A stretch of 64,000 nucleotides of DNA. Source: Terriglobus saanensis SP1PR4. Its GTDB lineage: Bacteria > Acidobacteriota > Terriglobia > Terriglobales > Acidobacteriaceae. Location of the stretch: the NCBI RefSeq assembly GCF_000179915.2, contig NC_014963.1, positions 1,736,001-1,800,000 of the forward strand, given 5' to 3'. Positions 23,502 to 33,128 of this stretch are shown here, piece after piece. Below the pieces are notes generated by a model that searched no databases, was not told where the DNA came from, and saw nothing but the letters and a program-made list of their open reading frames with translations. The translations under genes were made by a program, and so were the position numbers. Within the stretch, counting starts at the first letter, position 1, and every line of letters begins with the position of its first letter.

Positions 23502-25697
23502 ATGGCTGGCTTGAAGTTTCTGGAAGATCGCTGGGATGAGAAGGTTGCCGCAACGCTGGATGCGCCGGAGCTGTTGCGCTATCGCTCGAACCTTCTGGGT
23601 TCTGACCTGCGATTGACGAATTTTGGTGGTGGCAACACGAGCAGCAAGCTCGAGATGACCGATCCCCTCGATGGAACGCAGAAGACCGTGCTTTGGGTGA
23701 AGGGTTCGGGCGGCGATCTGGGAAGCATCAAGCGCGCTGGCTTCGCAACGCTTTATCTCGATCGCCTGCTTTCGATGGAAAAGGTCTATCCCGGCGTAGC
23801 GCGCGAAGATGAGATGGTGGCTATGTACACGCTGTGTACATTTGGGAATAACCCCGTGGCTGCTTCGATCGACACGCCTCTGCATGGATTCCTGCCCTTC
23901 GCGCATGTGGATCATCTCCATCCGGACTGGGGCATTGCCCTGGCGGCAAGTGCGAACGGCAAGCAGAAGATGGAAGAGTTCAACAAGGAGTTTGGACACA
24001 CCATTGTCTGGCTTCCCTGGCAGCGCCCTGGCTTTGAACTGGCGATGATGCTGAAGCGCGCGGTGGAAGCAAACCCGAAGTGCGATGGCATTGTGCTGGG
24101 TGGGCATGGGCTGTTCACGTGGGGCGACACGCAGCGTGAGAGCTACCTGAACACGATTACGATCGTGGATCAGATCGGCCAGTTCATCGAGAAGCATCAT
24201 CTGAATCGTGGCAAGGAACACTTCGGCGGAGCTCTGCATGCGACGCGTTCCGACCGTCGCGAAGTCGCCCTGGAGATGTTCGCGCATCTGCGTGGAGCAG
24301 TAAGCCGCAAGCAGCGCTGGATTGGCAGCTATGTCGATGCTCCGGATGTGATGGAATTTGTAAACTCCGCGCAGGCGAAGGAGTTGGCACATCTGGGTAC
24401 GAGCTGCCCGGACCACTTTATCCGTACAAAGATCCGACCGATGTATATCGAGTGGGATGCTAAGGGTGATGCTGCAACGCTGCCGAAGCTGATCGACGCT
24501 GCTTTGGAGACGTATCGCAAAGAGTACGGCGAGTACTATACGAAGCACGCGCTGAAGGACTCGCCCGCGCAGCGCGACGCGAGCCCGACTGTTGTACTCG
24601 TGCCGGGTGTGGGCATGTTTACCTTCGGCAAGAACAAGACCGAGTCACGCCTGACCGGCGAGTTCTACACGAACGCGATCCACGTCATGCAGGGCGCTGG
24701 TTCCATGTCGAGTGCCGTTCCATGCACGGACGTTCCCCAGGCTGGACCTGCTGCCGGGCCGGAGGAGTTCACGGTCTTTGAGAACTACGTTGCTCTGCCG
24801 CCGAGCGAGGCCTTCCGCATCGAGTACTGGGCCCTGGAGGAAGCAAAAATCCGCCGCCAGCCCGCGGAGAAGGAACTGAGCCGACGCATTGTGATGATCG
24901 TTGGCGGCGGAAGCGGCATCGGACGCGAGGTTGCGCTTTTGGCCGCTGAGCGTGGAGCCCACGTGGTCATTGCGGACCGCGATACCGCAGGCGCCGAGAA
25001 CGTTGCGGAAGAGTGCAAGAAGATCGCCGGTAAGGAAGCTGTGCTCTGGGTGCCGATCGACATTCGCGACCGCGTGGCGATCAAGAGCGCTCTGGCTGCG
25101 GCAGTCGAGCGCTTCGGTGGCGTCGATATGGTCGTAAATACCGCTGCGATCTTCCCCTCGTCTCCCGATGGCATCATCAGCGATTCGATGTGGGGTACAA
25201 CGTTGGAGATCAACGTGACGGCGAACTGGCTGCTCTCGGACGAGGCTTCCAAGGTGCTGCAGGCGCAGGGTCTTGATACGTCGATTGTGCTGACGTCCTC
25301 CGCAAATGCCGTCGTCGCGAAGAAGGGAAGCGAGGCCTACGACGTGAGCAAGGCGGCGCTAAGCCATCTTGTGCGCGAGCTTGCTGTAACCCTGGCTCCG
25401 ATTCGCGTGAACGGAATCTCTCCGGCCACTGTAGTCAAGGGTTCGACGATGTTCCCGCGCGATCGCGTGAAGGCTTCCCTGACCAAGTATGCGATTGCCT
25501 TTGCCGAGGACGAGACGGACGATTCGCTGCGGAACAAGCTGGCGGCCTTCTACGCCAAGCGGACGCTGACGCATGTGCCGATCGATCCGAAGGATTGCGC
25601 GGAAGCGATCCTGTTCCTCGCAGGACCGAAGACGCCCGTGACCACGGGACATCTGATCCCGGTGGACGGTGGTCTGGTGGAGGCGTATCTCCGGTGA
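23502..25697 (+). CDS. rhaEW: Bifunctional L-rhamnulose-1-phosphate aldolase / L-lactaldehyde dehydrogenase (RhaEW type)
   Basis: A 731-residue fusion. Residues 1-410 are a class II (zinc) aldolase domain of the araD type (LTNFGGGNTSSK, GSGGDLGS, HVDHLHPDW, LGGHGLFTWGD). Residues 460-731 are an SDR: MIVGGGSGIGREVALL as nucleotide site near 464, and catalytic Tyr613/Lys617 in AYDVSKAALSHL. Enzymes of this shape are known to split L-rhamnulose-1-phosphate to DHAP and L-lactaldehyde and then oxidise the lactaldehyde to L-lactate. ATG 23502 is preceded by GGAG; an in-frame TTG lies 12 bases earlier. The kinase gene overlaps its stop (GTGA). Confidence 0.93.
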   Translation: MAGLKFLEDRWDEKVAATLDAPELLRYRSNLLGSDLRLTNFGGGNTSSKLEMTDPLDGTQKTVLWVKGSGGDLGSIKRAGFATLYLDRLLSMEKVYPGVAREDEMVAMYTLCTFGNNPVAASIDTPLHGFLPFAHVDHLHPDWGIALAASANGKQKMEEFNKEFGHTIVWLPWQRPGFELAMMLKRAVEANPKCDGIVLGGHGLFTWGDTQRESYLNTITIVDQIGQFIEKHHLNRGKEHFGGALHATRSDRREVALEMFAHLRGAVSRKQRWIGSYVDAPDVMEFVNSAQAKELAHLGTSCPDHFIRTKIRPMYIEWDAKGDAATLPKLIDAALETYRKEYGEYYTKHALKDSPAQRDASPTVVLVPGVGMFTFGKNKTESRLTGEFYTNAIHVMQGAGSMSSAVPCTDVPQAGPAAGPEEFTVFENYVALPPSEAFRIEYWALEEAKIRRQPAEKELSRRIVMIVGGGSGIGREVALLAAERGAHVVIADRDTAGAENVAEECKKIAGKEAVLWVPIDIRDRVAIKSALAAAVERFGGVDMVVNTAAIFPSSPDGIISDSMWGTTLEINVTANWLLSDEASKVLQAQGLDTSIVLTSSANAVVAKKGSEAYDVSKAALSHLVRELAVTLAPIRVNGISPATVVKGSTMFPRDRVKASLTKYAIAFAEDETDDSLRNKLAAFYAKRTLTHVPIDPKDCAEAILFLAGPKTPVTTGHLIPVDGGLVEAYLR

Positions 25698-27151
25698 GTT
25701 CTTCTGAAGGCGAGCGGGTCAGCAAGTCAGCGGGTCAGCAAGTCAGCGGTTTGACCCATCCGCTTGATGCGCGCGCGCTGATTGCTGTGGATCTTGGGGC
25801 CGAGAGTTGTCGAGTCTCTTTGCTGCGCTGGATACAGGGCGACCCGAGCATGCAACTGGTGCATCGGTTCGCTAATGCAGCGAGTCAGCGGGGCAGCGAG
25901 TCCGCAAGTCAGCGTGGATTGCGGTGGGACCTCGCGCGGATCGTTGAGGGTGTTGAAGAGGGACTGCGGCGCTGCGTGGAGATTGCCACGGAGGGCATTC
26001 GGTCGATCGCTGTGGATGGGTGGGCGGTGGACTATGTCCGCCTCTCGCCCACCGGCGATGCGGTCGCCGATCCCTTTTGCTATCGCGACACACGGTGTGC
26101 CGAGGCGGAGATTTCTCTGCATGAACGGATTGCTCTGGAGCATCTGCGTGCGTTGACCGGCGTGCAGATGCAGTCGCTTAACACTGTGTATCAACTGCAT
26201 GCGGATGCCTTGGCTGGTGAGGCCGGGACGTGGGTGAATCTGCCGGAGTATCTGCTCTATCGTTGGGGCGGAGAAAAGGTCTCCGAACGGACGAATGCGA
26301 CGCATACCGGCCTGGTCGGTCTGGATGGTGCGTGGTCTCCAGAAATCTTTGCGGCTGCGGGCGTGCGTGTGGAAGATGCTCCGCGCATCGTTGAAGCCGG
26401 AACGGTCGTCGGCGAATATTCAGGAACGATTGCGGGATTGCGCGGTGCCCGGTTGATCGCCCCTTGTTGTCACGACACGGCGAGCGCTGTAGCCGGAATT
26501 CCTGCGAGCGGTGACGACTGGGCGTATATCAGCTCGGGAACGTGGTCGCTGGTGGGGACGGTGCTGGATTCTGCCTGCTTATCGGATCAGGCGACACAAG
26601 AGAATTTCACGAACCTTGGGGCTGCGGGCGGGCGGGTTCTCTTTCACAAGGGCATGCATGGGATGTGGCTTCTCCGGCAGTGCATGGAGGAGTGGAACAC
26701 GGACGATGTCGCAGGTCTGGTCGCTGCGGCTCATGCGGCTGAAGGGTTTTCGCCAGAAGAATTGATTGCGGTGGAGCATGCCTCACTTGCGCAGCCCGGC
26801 GGAATGCCGGACAAGATTCATGCTCTTTGGGATGGTGTTGCCCTGGAACCGGCGCGGATGGCTCGGTTGATCTTCGAGTCGCTGGCGATGCGCTATGCCG
26901 AGGTGGTTCGTGGGATTGAAGAGATGACAGGGAAGAAGCTCCGGCGCATCTATGTCGTCGGTGGTGGAAGCCAGAATTTTCTTTTGAACGAACTGACTGC
27001 GAAGGCTACCGGGGTGGAGGTTTTGCGGGGCGCTGTGGAGAGTTCTACGGTGGGAAACTTTGCCGTGCAGATGGGGACTCTGGAGGGGGATGTTTCGGCT
27101 GGCAGTGTGGCAGGGTGGGCTGAAATCGTTGGACGAGGTGCTTCAGCGTAG
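25694..27151 (+). CDS. rhaB: Rhamnulokinase with in-frame repeat insertions
   Basis: A 485-residue FGGY-family sugar kinase. IAVDLGAESCRVSLL is the N-terminal phosphate motif, with GWAVDYVRL, the central GTWSLVG block and the C-terminal YVVGGGSQNFLLNELTAKATG as expected. It phosphorylates L-rhamnulose. GTG 25694 overlaps the rhaEW stop. The N terminus is unusual: codons 7-19 read a tandem GTCAGCAA/GTCAGCGG repeat, and a second patch (SQRGSESASQRG, near residues 62-73) has the same DNA repeat where relatives have a short loop. Both patches keep the frame, so the enzyme is probably still active. Confidence 0.92.
   Translation: MSSSEGERVSKSAGQQVSGLTHPLDARALIAVDLGAESCRVSLLRWIQGDPSMQLVHRFANAASQRGSESASQRGLRWDLARIVEGVEEGLRRCVEIATEGIRSIAVDGWAVDYVRLSPTGDAVADPFCYRDTRCAEAEISLHERIALEHLRALTGVQMQSLNTVYQLHADALAGEAGTWVNLPEYLLYRWGGEKVSERTNATHTGLVGLDGAWSPEIFAAAGVRVEDAPRIVEAGTVVGEYSGTIAGLRGARLIAPCCHDTASAVAGIPASGDDWAYISSGTWSLVGTVLDSACLSDQATQENFTNLGAAGGRVLFHKGMHGMWLLRQCMEEWNTDDVAGLVAAAHAAEGFSPEELIAVEHASLAQPGGMPDKIHALWDGVALEPARMARLIFESLAMRYAEVVRGIEEMTGKKLRRIYVVGGGSQNFLLNELTAKATGVEVLRGAVESSTVGNFAVQMGTLEGDVSAGSVAGWAEIVGRGASA
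25711..25749 (+). repeat. GTCAGCRR microsatellite, patch 1 in rhaB
   Basis: Four consecutive 8-base units alternate GTCAGCAA and GTCAGCGG directly after the rhaB start. They are translated in frame as a VSKSAGQQVSG-like segment. Two further patches of the same unit lie at 25877-25914 and 59179-59202. Confidence 0.75.
25877..25914 (+). repeat. GTCAGCGR microsatellite, patch 2 in rhaB
   Basis: GCAGCGAGTCAGCGGGGCAG followed by CGAGTCCGCAAGTCAGCG is an imperfect run of the same 8-base unit as patch 1. It is translated as ASQRGSESASQRG. Confidence 0.7.
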
Positions 27152-27177
27152 TTAATTCTTCATAGTCTAGCCACTTT

Positions 27178-27205
27178 GTCATCCCATAGCGAAGCGGAGG
27201 ATCTG
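27178..27205 (-). repeat. Type-C dispersed repeat unit
   Basis: GTCATCCCATAGCG then AAGCGGAGGATCTG, a near copy (opposite orientation) of 23367-23400. It lies just after rhaB and next to a type-A unit. Confidence 0.55.
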
Positions 27206-27224
27206 TTATTTCTTTCCTGATGCG

Positions 27225-27286
27225 TCCGGTTTGTGCGCTCTGCGCGACCCCACCCTTTCGCAAGAAGCCGCGAAAGAATGGGGCAC
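27225..27286 (-). repeat. Type-A REP-like hairpin repeat (rhaB/rfbG gap)
   Basis: The reverse strand reads GTGCCCCATTCTTTCGCGG, a short loop, TTGCGAAAGGGTGGGG, then the tail TCGCGCAGAGCGCACAAACC. The CCCCA-N2-CTTTCGC / GCGAAAG-N2-TGGGG arms form a long hairpin. It lies between two convergent genes and could terminate transcription from both sides. Confidence 0.75.
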
Positions 27287-27290
27287 AGAG

Positions 27291-28379
27291 TCAGGGCTTT
27301 GCCAGGAGCTTTTCGTAGTCGGTGATTTGCTGGAGGGTGAGGGCGTGCATGTCTTCACCCTTTTGCCATGCTTTGTACCAGGTGACGAGCCACTCCAGGG
27401 TAGTGTCGATGTGCAAAGAAGGCTTCCAGCCCAGCTCCGTGCGGGCCTTGGAAGCATCGAGCTTCAGGTAGCCCGCTTCGTGGACACCGGGATCGGGATC
27501 GAGTGTCCACTTTGCGCCTTCGCCCCAGAAGTCGGTCATCTTGGCAGCGATGCGGCCAACTGGCCATGCGTCGTCGTCCGCCGGGCCGAAGTTCCAACCG
27601 GTAGCGGCGGCGACGTTGCCTTGATAGAGTTCTTCCGCAAGGCGCATGTATCCCCAGAGTGGTTCAAGGACATGCTGCCATGGGCGGATGCTGTTGGGCC
27701 GGCGGATACGGACGTCTTCTTTCGCAAGGAAGCCGCGGACAAGGTCGGGGATGAGGCGGTCGTCGGACCAGTCCCCGCCGCCGATGACGTTTCCGGCACG
27801 ACCGGTGGCGATGCCACAGCGATGCTCGGCAAACTTGCTGAGGTGGAAGAAGCTCTGACGGTAGGCGGCGGTGACAATCTCCGCGCAGGCTTTGGAGGAG
27901 CTGTAAGGGTCATAGCCGCCAAGAGGATCGGTTTCGCGATAGCCCCAGACCCACTCCTTGTTCTCGTAGCATTTATCGGTGGTGACCGAGACGACGGCGC
28001 GTACGGACGGGCACTTGCGTACGGCTTCGAGAACATGTCCTGTGCCGAGAACGTTGGTGGCGTAGGTGCCAAGCGGGTCGAGATAGCTGAGGCGCACTAG
28101 CGGCTGAGCGGCCATGTGGATGACGATCTCGGGAGCGAATTCGATCATAGAGCGCTCGAGATGAGGGCGATCCATGATGTTGCCACGAATGTCTTCGACG
28201 ACGGTCCCGATGCGGGCGACATCGAGGAGATTCGGGGTGGTGTAAGGATCGAGAGCGTATCCGCGCACTTCCGCGCCCAGATGGGCAAGCCAGAGCGAGA
28301 GCCAGCCACCCTTGAAACCGGTATGGCCGGTGAGGAAGACTTTTTTACCGTGCCAGGAAAAGGGGGACTGTGGTGTCAT
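27291..28379 (-). CDS. rfbG: CDP-glucose 4,6-dehydratase
   Basis: A 362-residue extended SDR. The Rossmann motif TGHTGFKGGWLSLWL lies near residues 18-32, VTTDKCYENKEW is the family's active-site strand, and the catalytic pair is Tyr/Lys in YDPYSSSKACAE. It converts CDP-D-glucose to CDP-4-keto-6-deoxy-D-glucose, the entry step to 3,6-dideoxyhexoses. The frame continues 192 bases upstream across the divergent gene, but MTPQSPFSWHGKKVFLTG at 28379 is the family-like start. rfbF lies 0.9 kb away on the same strand, separated by an unrelated plus-strand gene. Confidence 0.94.
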   Translation of the reverse strand: MTPQSPFSWHGKKVFLTGHTGFKGGWLSLWLAHLGAEVRGYALDPYTTPNLLDVARIGTVVEDIRGNIMDRPHLERSMIEFAPEIVIHMAAQPLVRLSYLDPLGTYATNVLGTGHVLEAVRKCPSVRAVVSVTTDKCYENKEWVWGYRETDPLGGYDPYSSSKACAEIVTAAYRQSFFHLSKFAEHRCGIATGRAGNVIGGGDWSDDRLIPDLVRGFLAKEDVRIRRPNSIRPWQHVLEPLWGYMRLAEELYQGNVAAATGWNFGPADDDAWPVGRIAAKMTDFWGEGAKWTLDPDPGVHEAGYLKLDASKARTELGWKPSLHIDTTLEWLVTWYKAWQKGEDMHALTLQQITDYEKLLAKP

Positions 28380-28416
28380 GGTGTCAGGATAACCGTTTGA
28401 GCGGAGGAGAGGCGAT

Positions 28417-29208
28417 ATGGTTGGGTTGCTGGCTGTCGCTGTAGTTTCGGCTTCGAGTTTCTTTGGGCAAGCCCAAACTCCTCGTCCAAAGTTTGAAACG
28501 TTCGAAGTAGCAACGATCAAGCTGGTACCCTCCGATACAAAGCGGGGCCGATACATCAAGATGCAGGGCACGCATCGCTTTGTCGAGAATGACTACACCC
28601 TGAAGCTCCTCATCGCCGCTGCCTATAACCTCAATTCCGAGGCGATTTCCGGTGGACCTGCGTGGATAAACTCGGATCACTATGACATTCTGGCCGTGAC
28701 GCCCGGCGAGGTGCAACCGACCCGCGATGAGCAGATGGCGATGCTTCGAAGTCTTTTGGCCGACCGGTTCAAACTGAGCTTTCGCCGGCAGCAGAAGGAG
28801 TTTTCGGTCTATGCGCTGGAGGTCGCGAAGAGTGGGCCGAAGCTCAAGCCGAGTACAGCAGGTCCAGAAGAGCCGGTTGTGATGGGGCCGGGGCAGGTCT
28901 TTCCGCAGCGTATCTTGTTGCCTGCGCGGAACGCCACCATGAAGGATTTCACTTCTTTGTTGCAGCGGGCGATCCTTGACCGACCTGTGGTCGACCGAAC
29001 AGGTTTGACAGGACGGTATGACTTTGAACTGGAGTGGGCACCGGATGAGAGTCAGTTTGGTGGCGATGTTCCCGCTGCTTCCGCCACGGCGCCGAGTTTG
29101 CCGCTCTTCTCGGCGATGCAACAGGAACTTGGTCTGAAATTGGAGCCGACGAAGGCTCCGATTGATGCGCTTGTTGTGGATGCGGTAGAGAGGCCTTCGG
29201 AGAACTAG
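28417..29208 (+). CDS. TIGR03435-family secreted protein of unknown function
   Basis: A 263-residue protein with an N-terminal signal sequence (GLLAVAVVSASSFFGQA). The core matches the acidobacterial TIGR03435 family: FEVATIKLVPSD, then LLIAAAYNL, GGPAWINSDHYDILA, MLRSLLADRFKLSFRRQQKEFSVYALEVAKSGPKLK, and a C-terminal VVDRTGLTGRYDFELEW and PIDALVVDAVERPSEN. The family is expanded in Acidobacteria and has no known function. A strong GGAGGAGAGG site precedes the ATG. It sits between rfbG and rfbF on the opposite strand and so breaks an otherwise continuous sugar-nucleotide set. Confidence 0.9.
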   Translation: MVGLLAVAVVSASSFFGQAQTPRPKFETFEVATIKLVPSDTKRGRYIKMQGTHRFVENDYTLKLLIAAAYNLNSEAISGGPAWINSDHYDILAVTPGEVQPTRDEQMAMLRSLLADRFKLSFRRQQKEFSVYALEVAKSGPKLKPSTAGPEEPVVMGPGQVFPQRILLPARNATMKDFTSLLQRAILDRPVVDRTGLTGRYDFELEWAPDESQFGGDVPAASATAPSLPLFSAMQQELGLKLEPTKAPIDALVVDAVERPSEN

Positions 29209-29229
29209 GCCCGTCTGCTTCCTGACGAA

Positions 29230-29291
29230 TCCGGTTTGTGCGCCCCGCGCGACCCCACCCTTTCGCGATAAGGCCGCGAAGAATGGGGCAC
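29230..29291 (-). repeat. Type-A REP-like hairpin repeat (TIGR03435/rfbF gap)
   Basis: The reverse strand carries GTGCCCCATTCTTCGCGGCC, then TCGCGAAAGGGTGGGG and the GTCGCGCGGGGCGCACAAACC-like tail. It lies between two convergent genes, as do most other copies. Confidence 0.72.
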
Positions 29292-29296
29292 AGGCC

Positions 29297-30067
29297 TTAC
29301 CAGGTCTTCCAGGGGGCTTTGCCTTTGCTCCAGAGATCTTCGAGCTGCTGTTTGTCGCGAAGGGTATCCATTGCCTGCCAGAATCCATGATGGAAGAACG
29401 CCTTCACTTCGCCTTTGGCGACGAGAGACTCCAGCGGTTCCCGCTCGAACATCCATGTGTCGTCCTTGATCTCTTCGAGGACCCGTGGAGAGAGCACGAA
29501 AAAGCCGCCGTTGATCCAGCCGCCTTCGTCTTTGGGTTTTTCTTGGAAGGCATAGACGTGATCGTTTTTCAAACCCAGTGCGCCAAAACGAGCCAGAGGC
29601 TGAATCGAGGTGAGTGTGACCTCTTTGCCATGAGTTTTGTGGAACTCGATGAGGGCGTTGATGTCGACATCCGCTAAGCCATCGCCGTAGGTCATGCAGA
29701 AAGGCTCGTTTGGATCCAGATACTTGCCCACACGCCGGAGACGGCCGCCCGTGCCGGAGTTATCGCCCGTGTCCACCAGCGTGACGCGCCACGGCTCTGC
29801 TTCACTCTGATGAACGGTCATCTTGTTTTCCTTCATATCAAAGGTAACGTCCGAGGTGTGCAGGAAGTAGTTGGCGAAGAACTCCTTGATGACATATCCC
29901 TTGTATCCGCAGCAGACGATGAAGTCATTGATGCCGAAGTGGGAGTAGATCTTCATGATGTGCCAAAGGATGGGCCGGCCACCGATTTCTACCATGGGCT
30001 TGGGGCGAACAGAGGTTTCCTCACTAATCCGTGTGCCAAGACCGCCTGCGAGAAGAACTGCCTTCAT
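29297..30067 (-). CDS. rfbF: Glucose-1-phosphate cytidylyltransferase
   Basis: A 256-residue nucleotidyltransferase, the usual RfbF length. The N-terminal motif MKAVLLAGGLGTRISEE with RPKPMVEIGGRPILWHIM, and the metal-binding segment FCMTYGDGLADVD, identify it. It makes CDP-D-glucose from CTP and glucose-1-phosphate. The open frame extends 24 codons further upstream, but the ATG at 30067 with GAGG ahead gives the typical start. It is divergent from rfbH, which acts two steps later in the same pathway. Confidence 0.95.
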   Translation of the reverse strand: MKAVLLAGGLGTRISEETSVRPKPMVEIGGRPILWHIMKIYSHFGINDFIVCCGYKGYVIKEFFANYFLHTSDVTFDMKENKMTVHQSEAEPWRVTLVDTGDNSGTGGRLRRVGKYLDPNEPFCMTYGDGLADVDINALIEFHKTHGKEVTLTSIQPLARFGALGLKNDHVYAFQEKPKDEGGWINGGFFVLSPRVLEEIKDDTWMFEREPLESLVAKGEVKAFFHHGFWQAMDTLRDKQQLEDLWSKGKAPWKTW

Positions 30068-30228
30068 ACTGATAACCTCGCGGGTTCCGCATCTAAAGGT
30101 GGAACCGCATAACTTTGGATGCTGAAAGTGGTTGTGCACGTAGGAGATAGCTCCCAGCCTGCAGACCGCATCCTATCGAGTATGACACGGCCCAAGGCTT
30201 TTCCTTTGTGTATCCTAGAGCGAGACCA

Positions 30229-31572
30229 ATGACTGACAGAGCACAGCAACTTAGACAGCAGATCCTTGATTTAACCTTAGAATTTCAAGCCGAAGCCTTC
30301 CCCAAGAGAGAGTTTGTGCCCGGAACCAGCACTGTGCCTGTTTCCGGCAAAGTGATTGATGGAAACGATATCGCGGCGGTAGTGGACTCTGCCCTCGATG
30401 CATGGTTCACGACCGGCCGCTGGGCCAAGGATTTTGAAAAGAAGCTGGCGCGTTTTTTTGGTGTGCGTTCCGCCTCTCTGGTGAACTCCGGTTCGAGCGC
30501 CAACCTGGTGGCTTTTGCCGCTTTGACGTCACCCAAGCTGGGCGACCGCCAGATCAAACCCGGCGACGAAGTCATCACCGTTGCGGCAGGGTTTCCGACG
30601 ACGGTCAATCCCATCTTTCAGATGGGCTGCGTTCCGGTATTTATCGATGTCACGCTGCCGACCTACGAGGTTGACGTCACCAAGCTTGAAGCGGCATACA
30701 GCCCGAAGACGAAGGCTGTGATGATCGCCCATACGCTTGGAAACGTCTTCGATCTCGAAGCGGTCTCCGCGTTCTGCAAAAAGTACAACCTCTGGCTAGT
30801 GGAGGATTGCTGCGATGCGCTCGGTTCGACGTACAAGGGACAGAAGGTGGGCACGTTTGGCGATATCGCCACAGTCAGCTTCTATCCTGCGCATCACATC
30901 ACCATGGGTGAGGGTGGCGCGGTCCTGACAGACAAGCCGGCGCTTCAGGTCCTGATTGACAGTTTCCGCGACTGGGGCAGAGATTGCTGGTGCGAACCCG
31001 GCGTGGACAATACCTGCGGCAAGCGCTTCGACTGGCAGCTCGGAACATTGCCCTGTGGGTATGACCACAAGTACACCTACTCGCACGTGGGCTACAACCT
31101 GAAGGCGACGGACATGCAGGCGGCTCTGGGCGTGAGTCAGATTGAGAAGCTGCCTCACTTCATCGAGCGTCGCAAGGAGAACTTTGCTTATCTCAAGAAT
31201 GCGCTGAAGCCGGTAGAGGATGTGCTGATTCTTCCCGAGGCGACGAAGGACTCCGATCCGAGCTGGTTTGGATTTCCGATCGGCGTTCGGGAAGGTGCAC
31301 CTTTTTCCCGCGACCAGATGACAAAGATGCTGGATAGCGCGAAGATTGGAACCCGGAATATTTTTGCCGGAAACCTGATCCGCCAGCCGGCGTATGAGGG
31401 ATTAAATTTTCGCGTTGTTGGGGAACTGACCAATACGGACTATGTGATGAATCACGTCTTCTGGATTGGGGTCTTTCCCGGTTTGACGGAACCTATGCTG
31501 GAGTACATCGCGAAGACGATGATTGACTTTGTTGGGACGAGCAAGCTCCTTCCCATCACGCCTTCCAATTAG
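30229..31572 (+). CDS. rfbH: CDP-4-keto-6-deoxyglucose 3-dehydrase (E1, RfbH/DdhC type)
   Basis: A 447-residue PMP-dependent, aminotransferase-fold protein. The lysine that normally holds the cofactor is replaced by histidine in [11 protein letters not shown] (His222/His223), the defining change of E1 dehydrases, which use PMP and a [2Fe-2S] cluster instead of transamination. Candidate cluster cysteines are in EDCCDALG and [12 protein letters not shown]. It removes the C3 hydroxyl to give CDP-3,6-dideoxy-4-ketoglucose together with a reductase (E3). No E3 gene (DdhD type) is present in the window. ATG 30229 is preceded by an AGAGCGAGA stretch. Confidence 0.94.
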   Translation: MTDRAQQLRQQILDLTLEFQAEAFPKREFVPGTSTVPVSGKVIDGNDIAAVVDSALDAWFTTGRWAKDFEKKLARFFGVRSASLVNSGSSANLVAFAALTSPKLGDRQIKPGDEVITVAAGFPTTVNPIFQMGCVPVFIDVTLPTYEVDVTKLEAAYSPKTKAVMIAHTLGNVFDLEAVSAFCKKYNLWLVEDCCDALGSTYKGQKVGTFGDIATVSFYPAHHITMGEGGAVLTDKPALQVLIDSFRDWGRDCWCEPGVDNTCGKRFDWQLGTLPCGYDHKYTYSHVGYNLKATDMQAALGVSQIEKLPHFIERRKENFAYLKNALKPVEDVLILPEATKDSDPSWFGFPIGVREGAPFSRDQMTKMLDSAKIGTRNIFAGNLIRQPAYEGLNFRVVGELTNTDYVMNHVFWIGVFPGLTEPMLEYIAKTMIDFVGTSKLLPITPSN

Positions 31573-32414
<842 letters not shown>

Positions 32415-32415
<1 letters not shown>

Positions 32416-33128
32416 TGGCGCGAGCGGAACACCTCCTGGTATTTGGCGCGAGCGGAGCCATCGGCTCTGCCATCTGCGCACTGGGCGTGCAGAAGGGCTG
32501 GAAGGTCACAGGTGTCTCCCGCACCACGCCGGACGAGTTTGTGGCAGGGGTCGAGTATCTTTCTCTCGATCCCTTTGCTGCGGAGTTTGACGGTTCGCGG
32601 CTGACACGCTCTGCGAAGTTCACGAGCGTTTGCTGGGCGCAGGGGACAAACACGAACGATAGCGTGCGCACCGTGAATGAAGAGACGAACCTGCATCTTT
32701 ATCGCGCCAATTGCCTCTACATCCTGGTTACGCTGAAAGCTCTGCTGGATCAGAATGCGTTGGAGCCGGGCTCGCGCATGTGCGTCATCAGTTCGATCTG
32801 GCAGGAGCTTGCGCGGCAGAACAAACTTTCCTACTGCATGACGAAGGCTGCTCTGCAGGGGCTTGTCCTCTCGGCTTCGGCGGACCTCGCTGCGGATGGA
32901 CATCTGATCAACGCGGTTCTTCCGGGTGCTCTCGAAACTCCGATGACGCGGAAGAATCTCACCGCGGAACAGATTGAGCGGCTGACGTCCGCGACGCAGT
33001 TCGGTCGGCTGGCTACGCTGGACGATGTTGCGTCGGTGGTCTGTTATCTCTGTTCGCCCGAAAACACGGGCATAACCGGGCAGTTTGTGGCTGCAGATCT
33101 GGGGTTCAGCCGTGTCCGCATCGTTTGA
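32415..33128 (+). CDS. Short-chain dehydrogenase/reductase in the deoxysugar operon
   Basis: A 237-residue classical SDR. The nucleotide motif GASGAIGSAI lies at residues 12-21, the catalytic Ser in VISSIW, and Tyr/Lys in YCMTKAALQGL; the C-terminal GQFVAADLGFS is typical. It probably reduces a keto group on a sugar-linked intermediate. The ATG at 32415 is coupled to the previous stop; an in-frame ATG 21 bases upstream is less likely. It overlaps the next gene by 17 bases. Confidence 0.88.

Noticed and set aside
22333-23553. 406-codon antisense frame across the rha regulator
   Set aside because: His/Arg/Gln-rich with no domain pattern and covers a well-supported gene.
25711-25749. CRISPR-like array
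   Set aside because: The units are 8 bases long with no spacers; this is a microsatellite.
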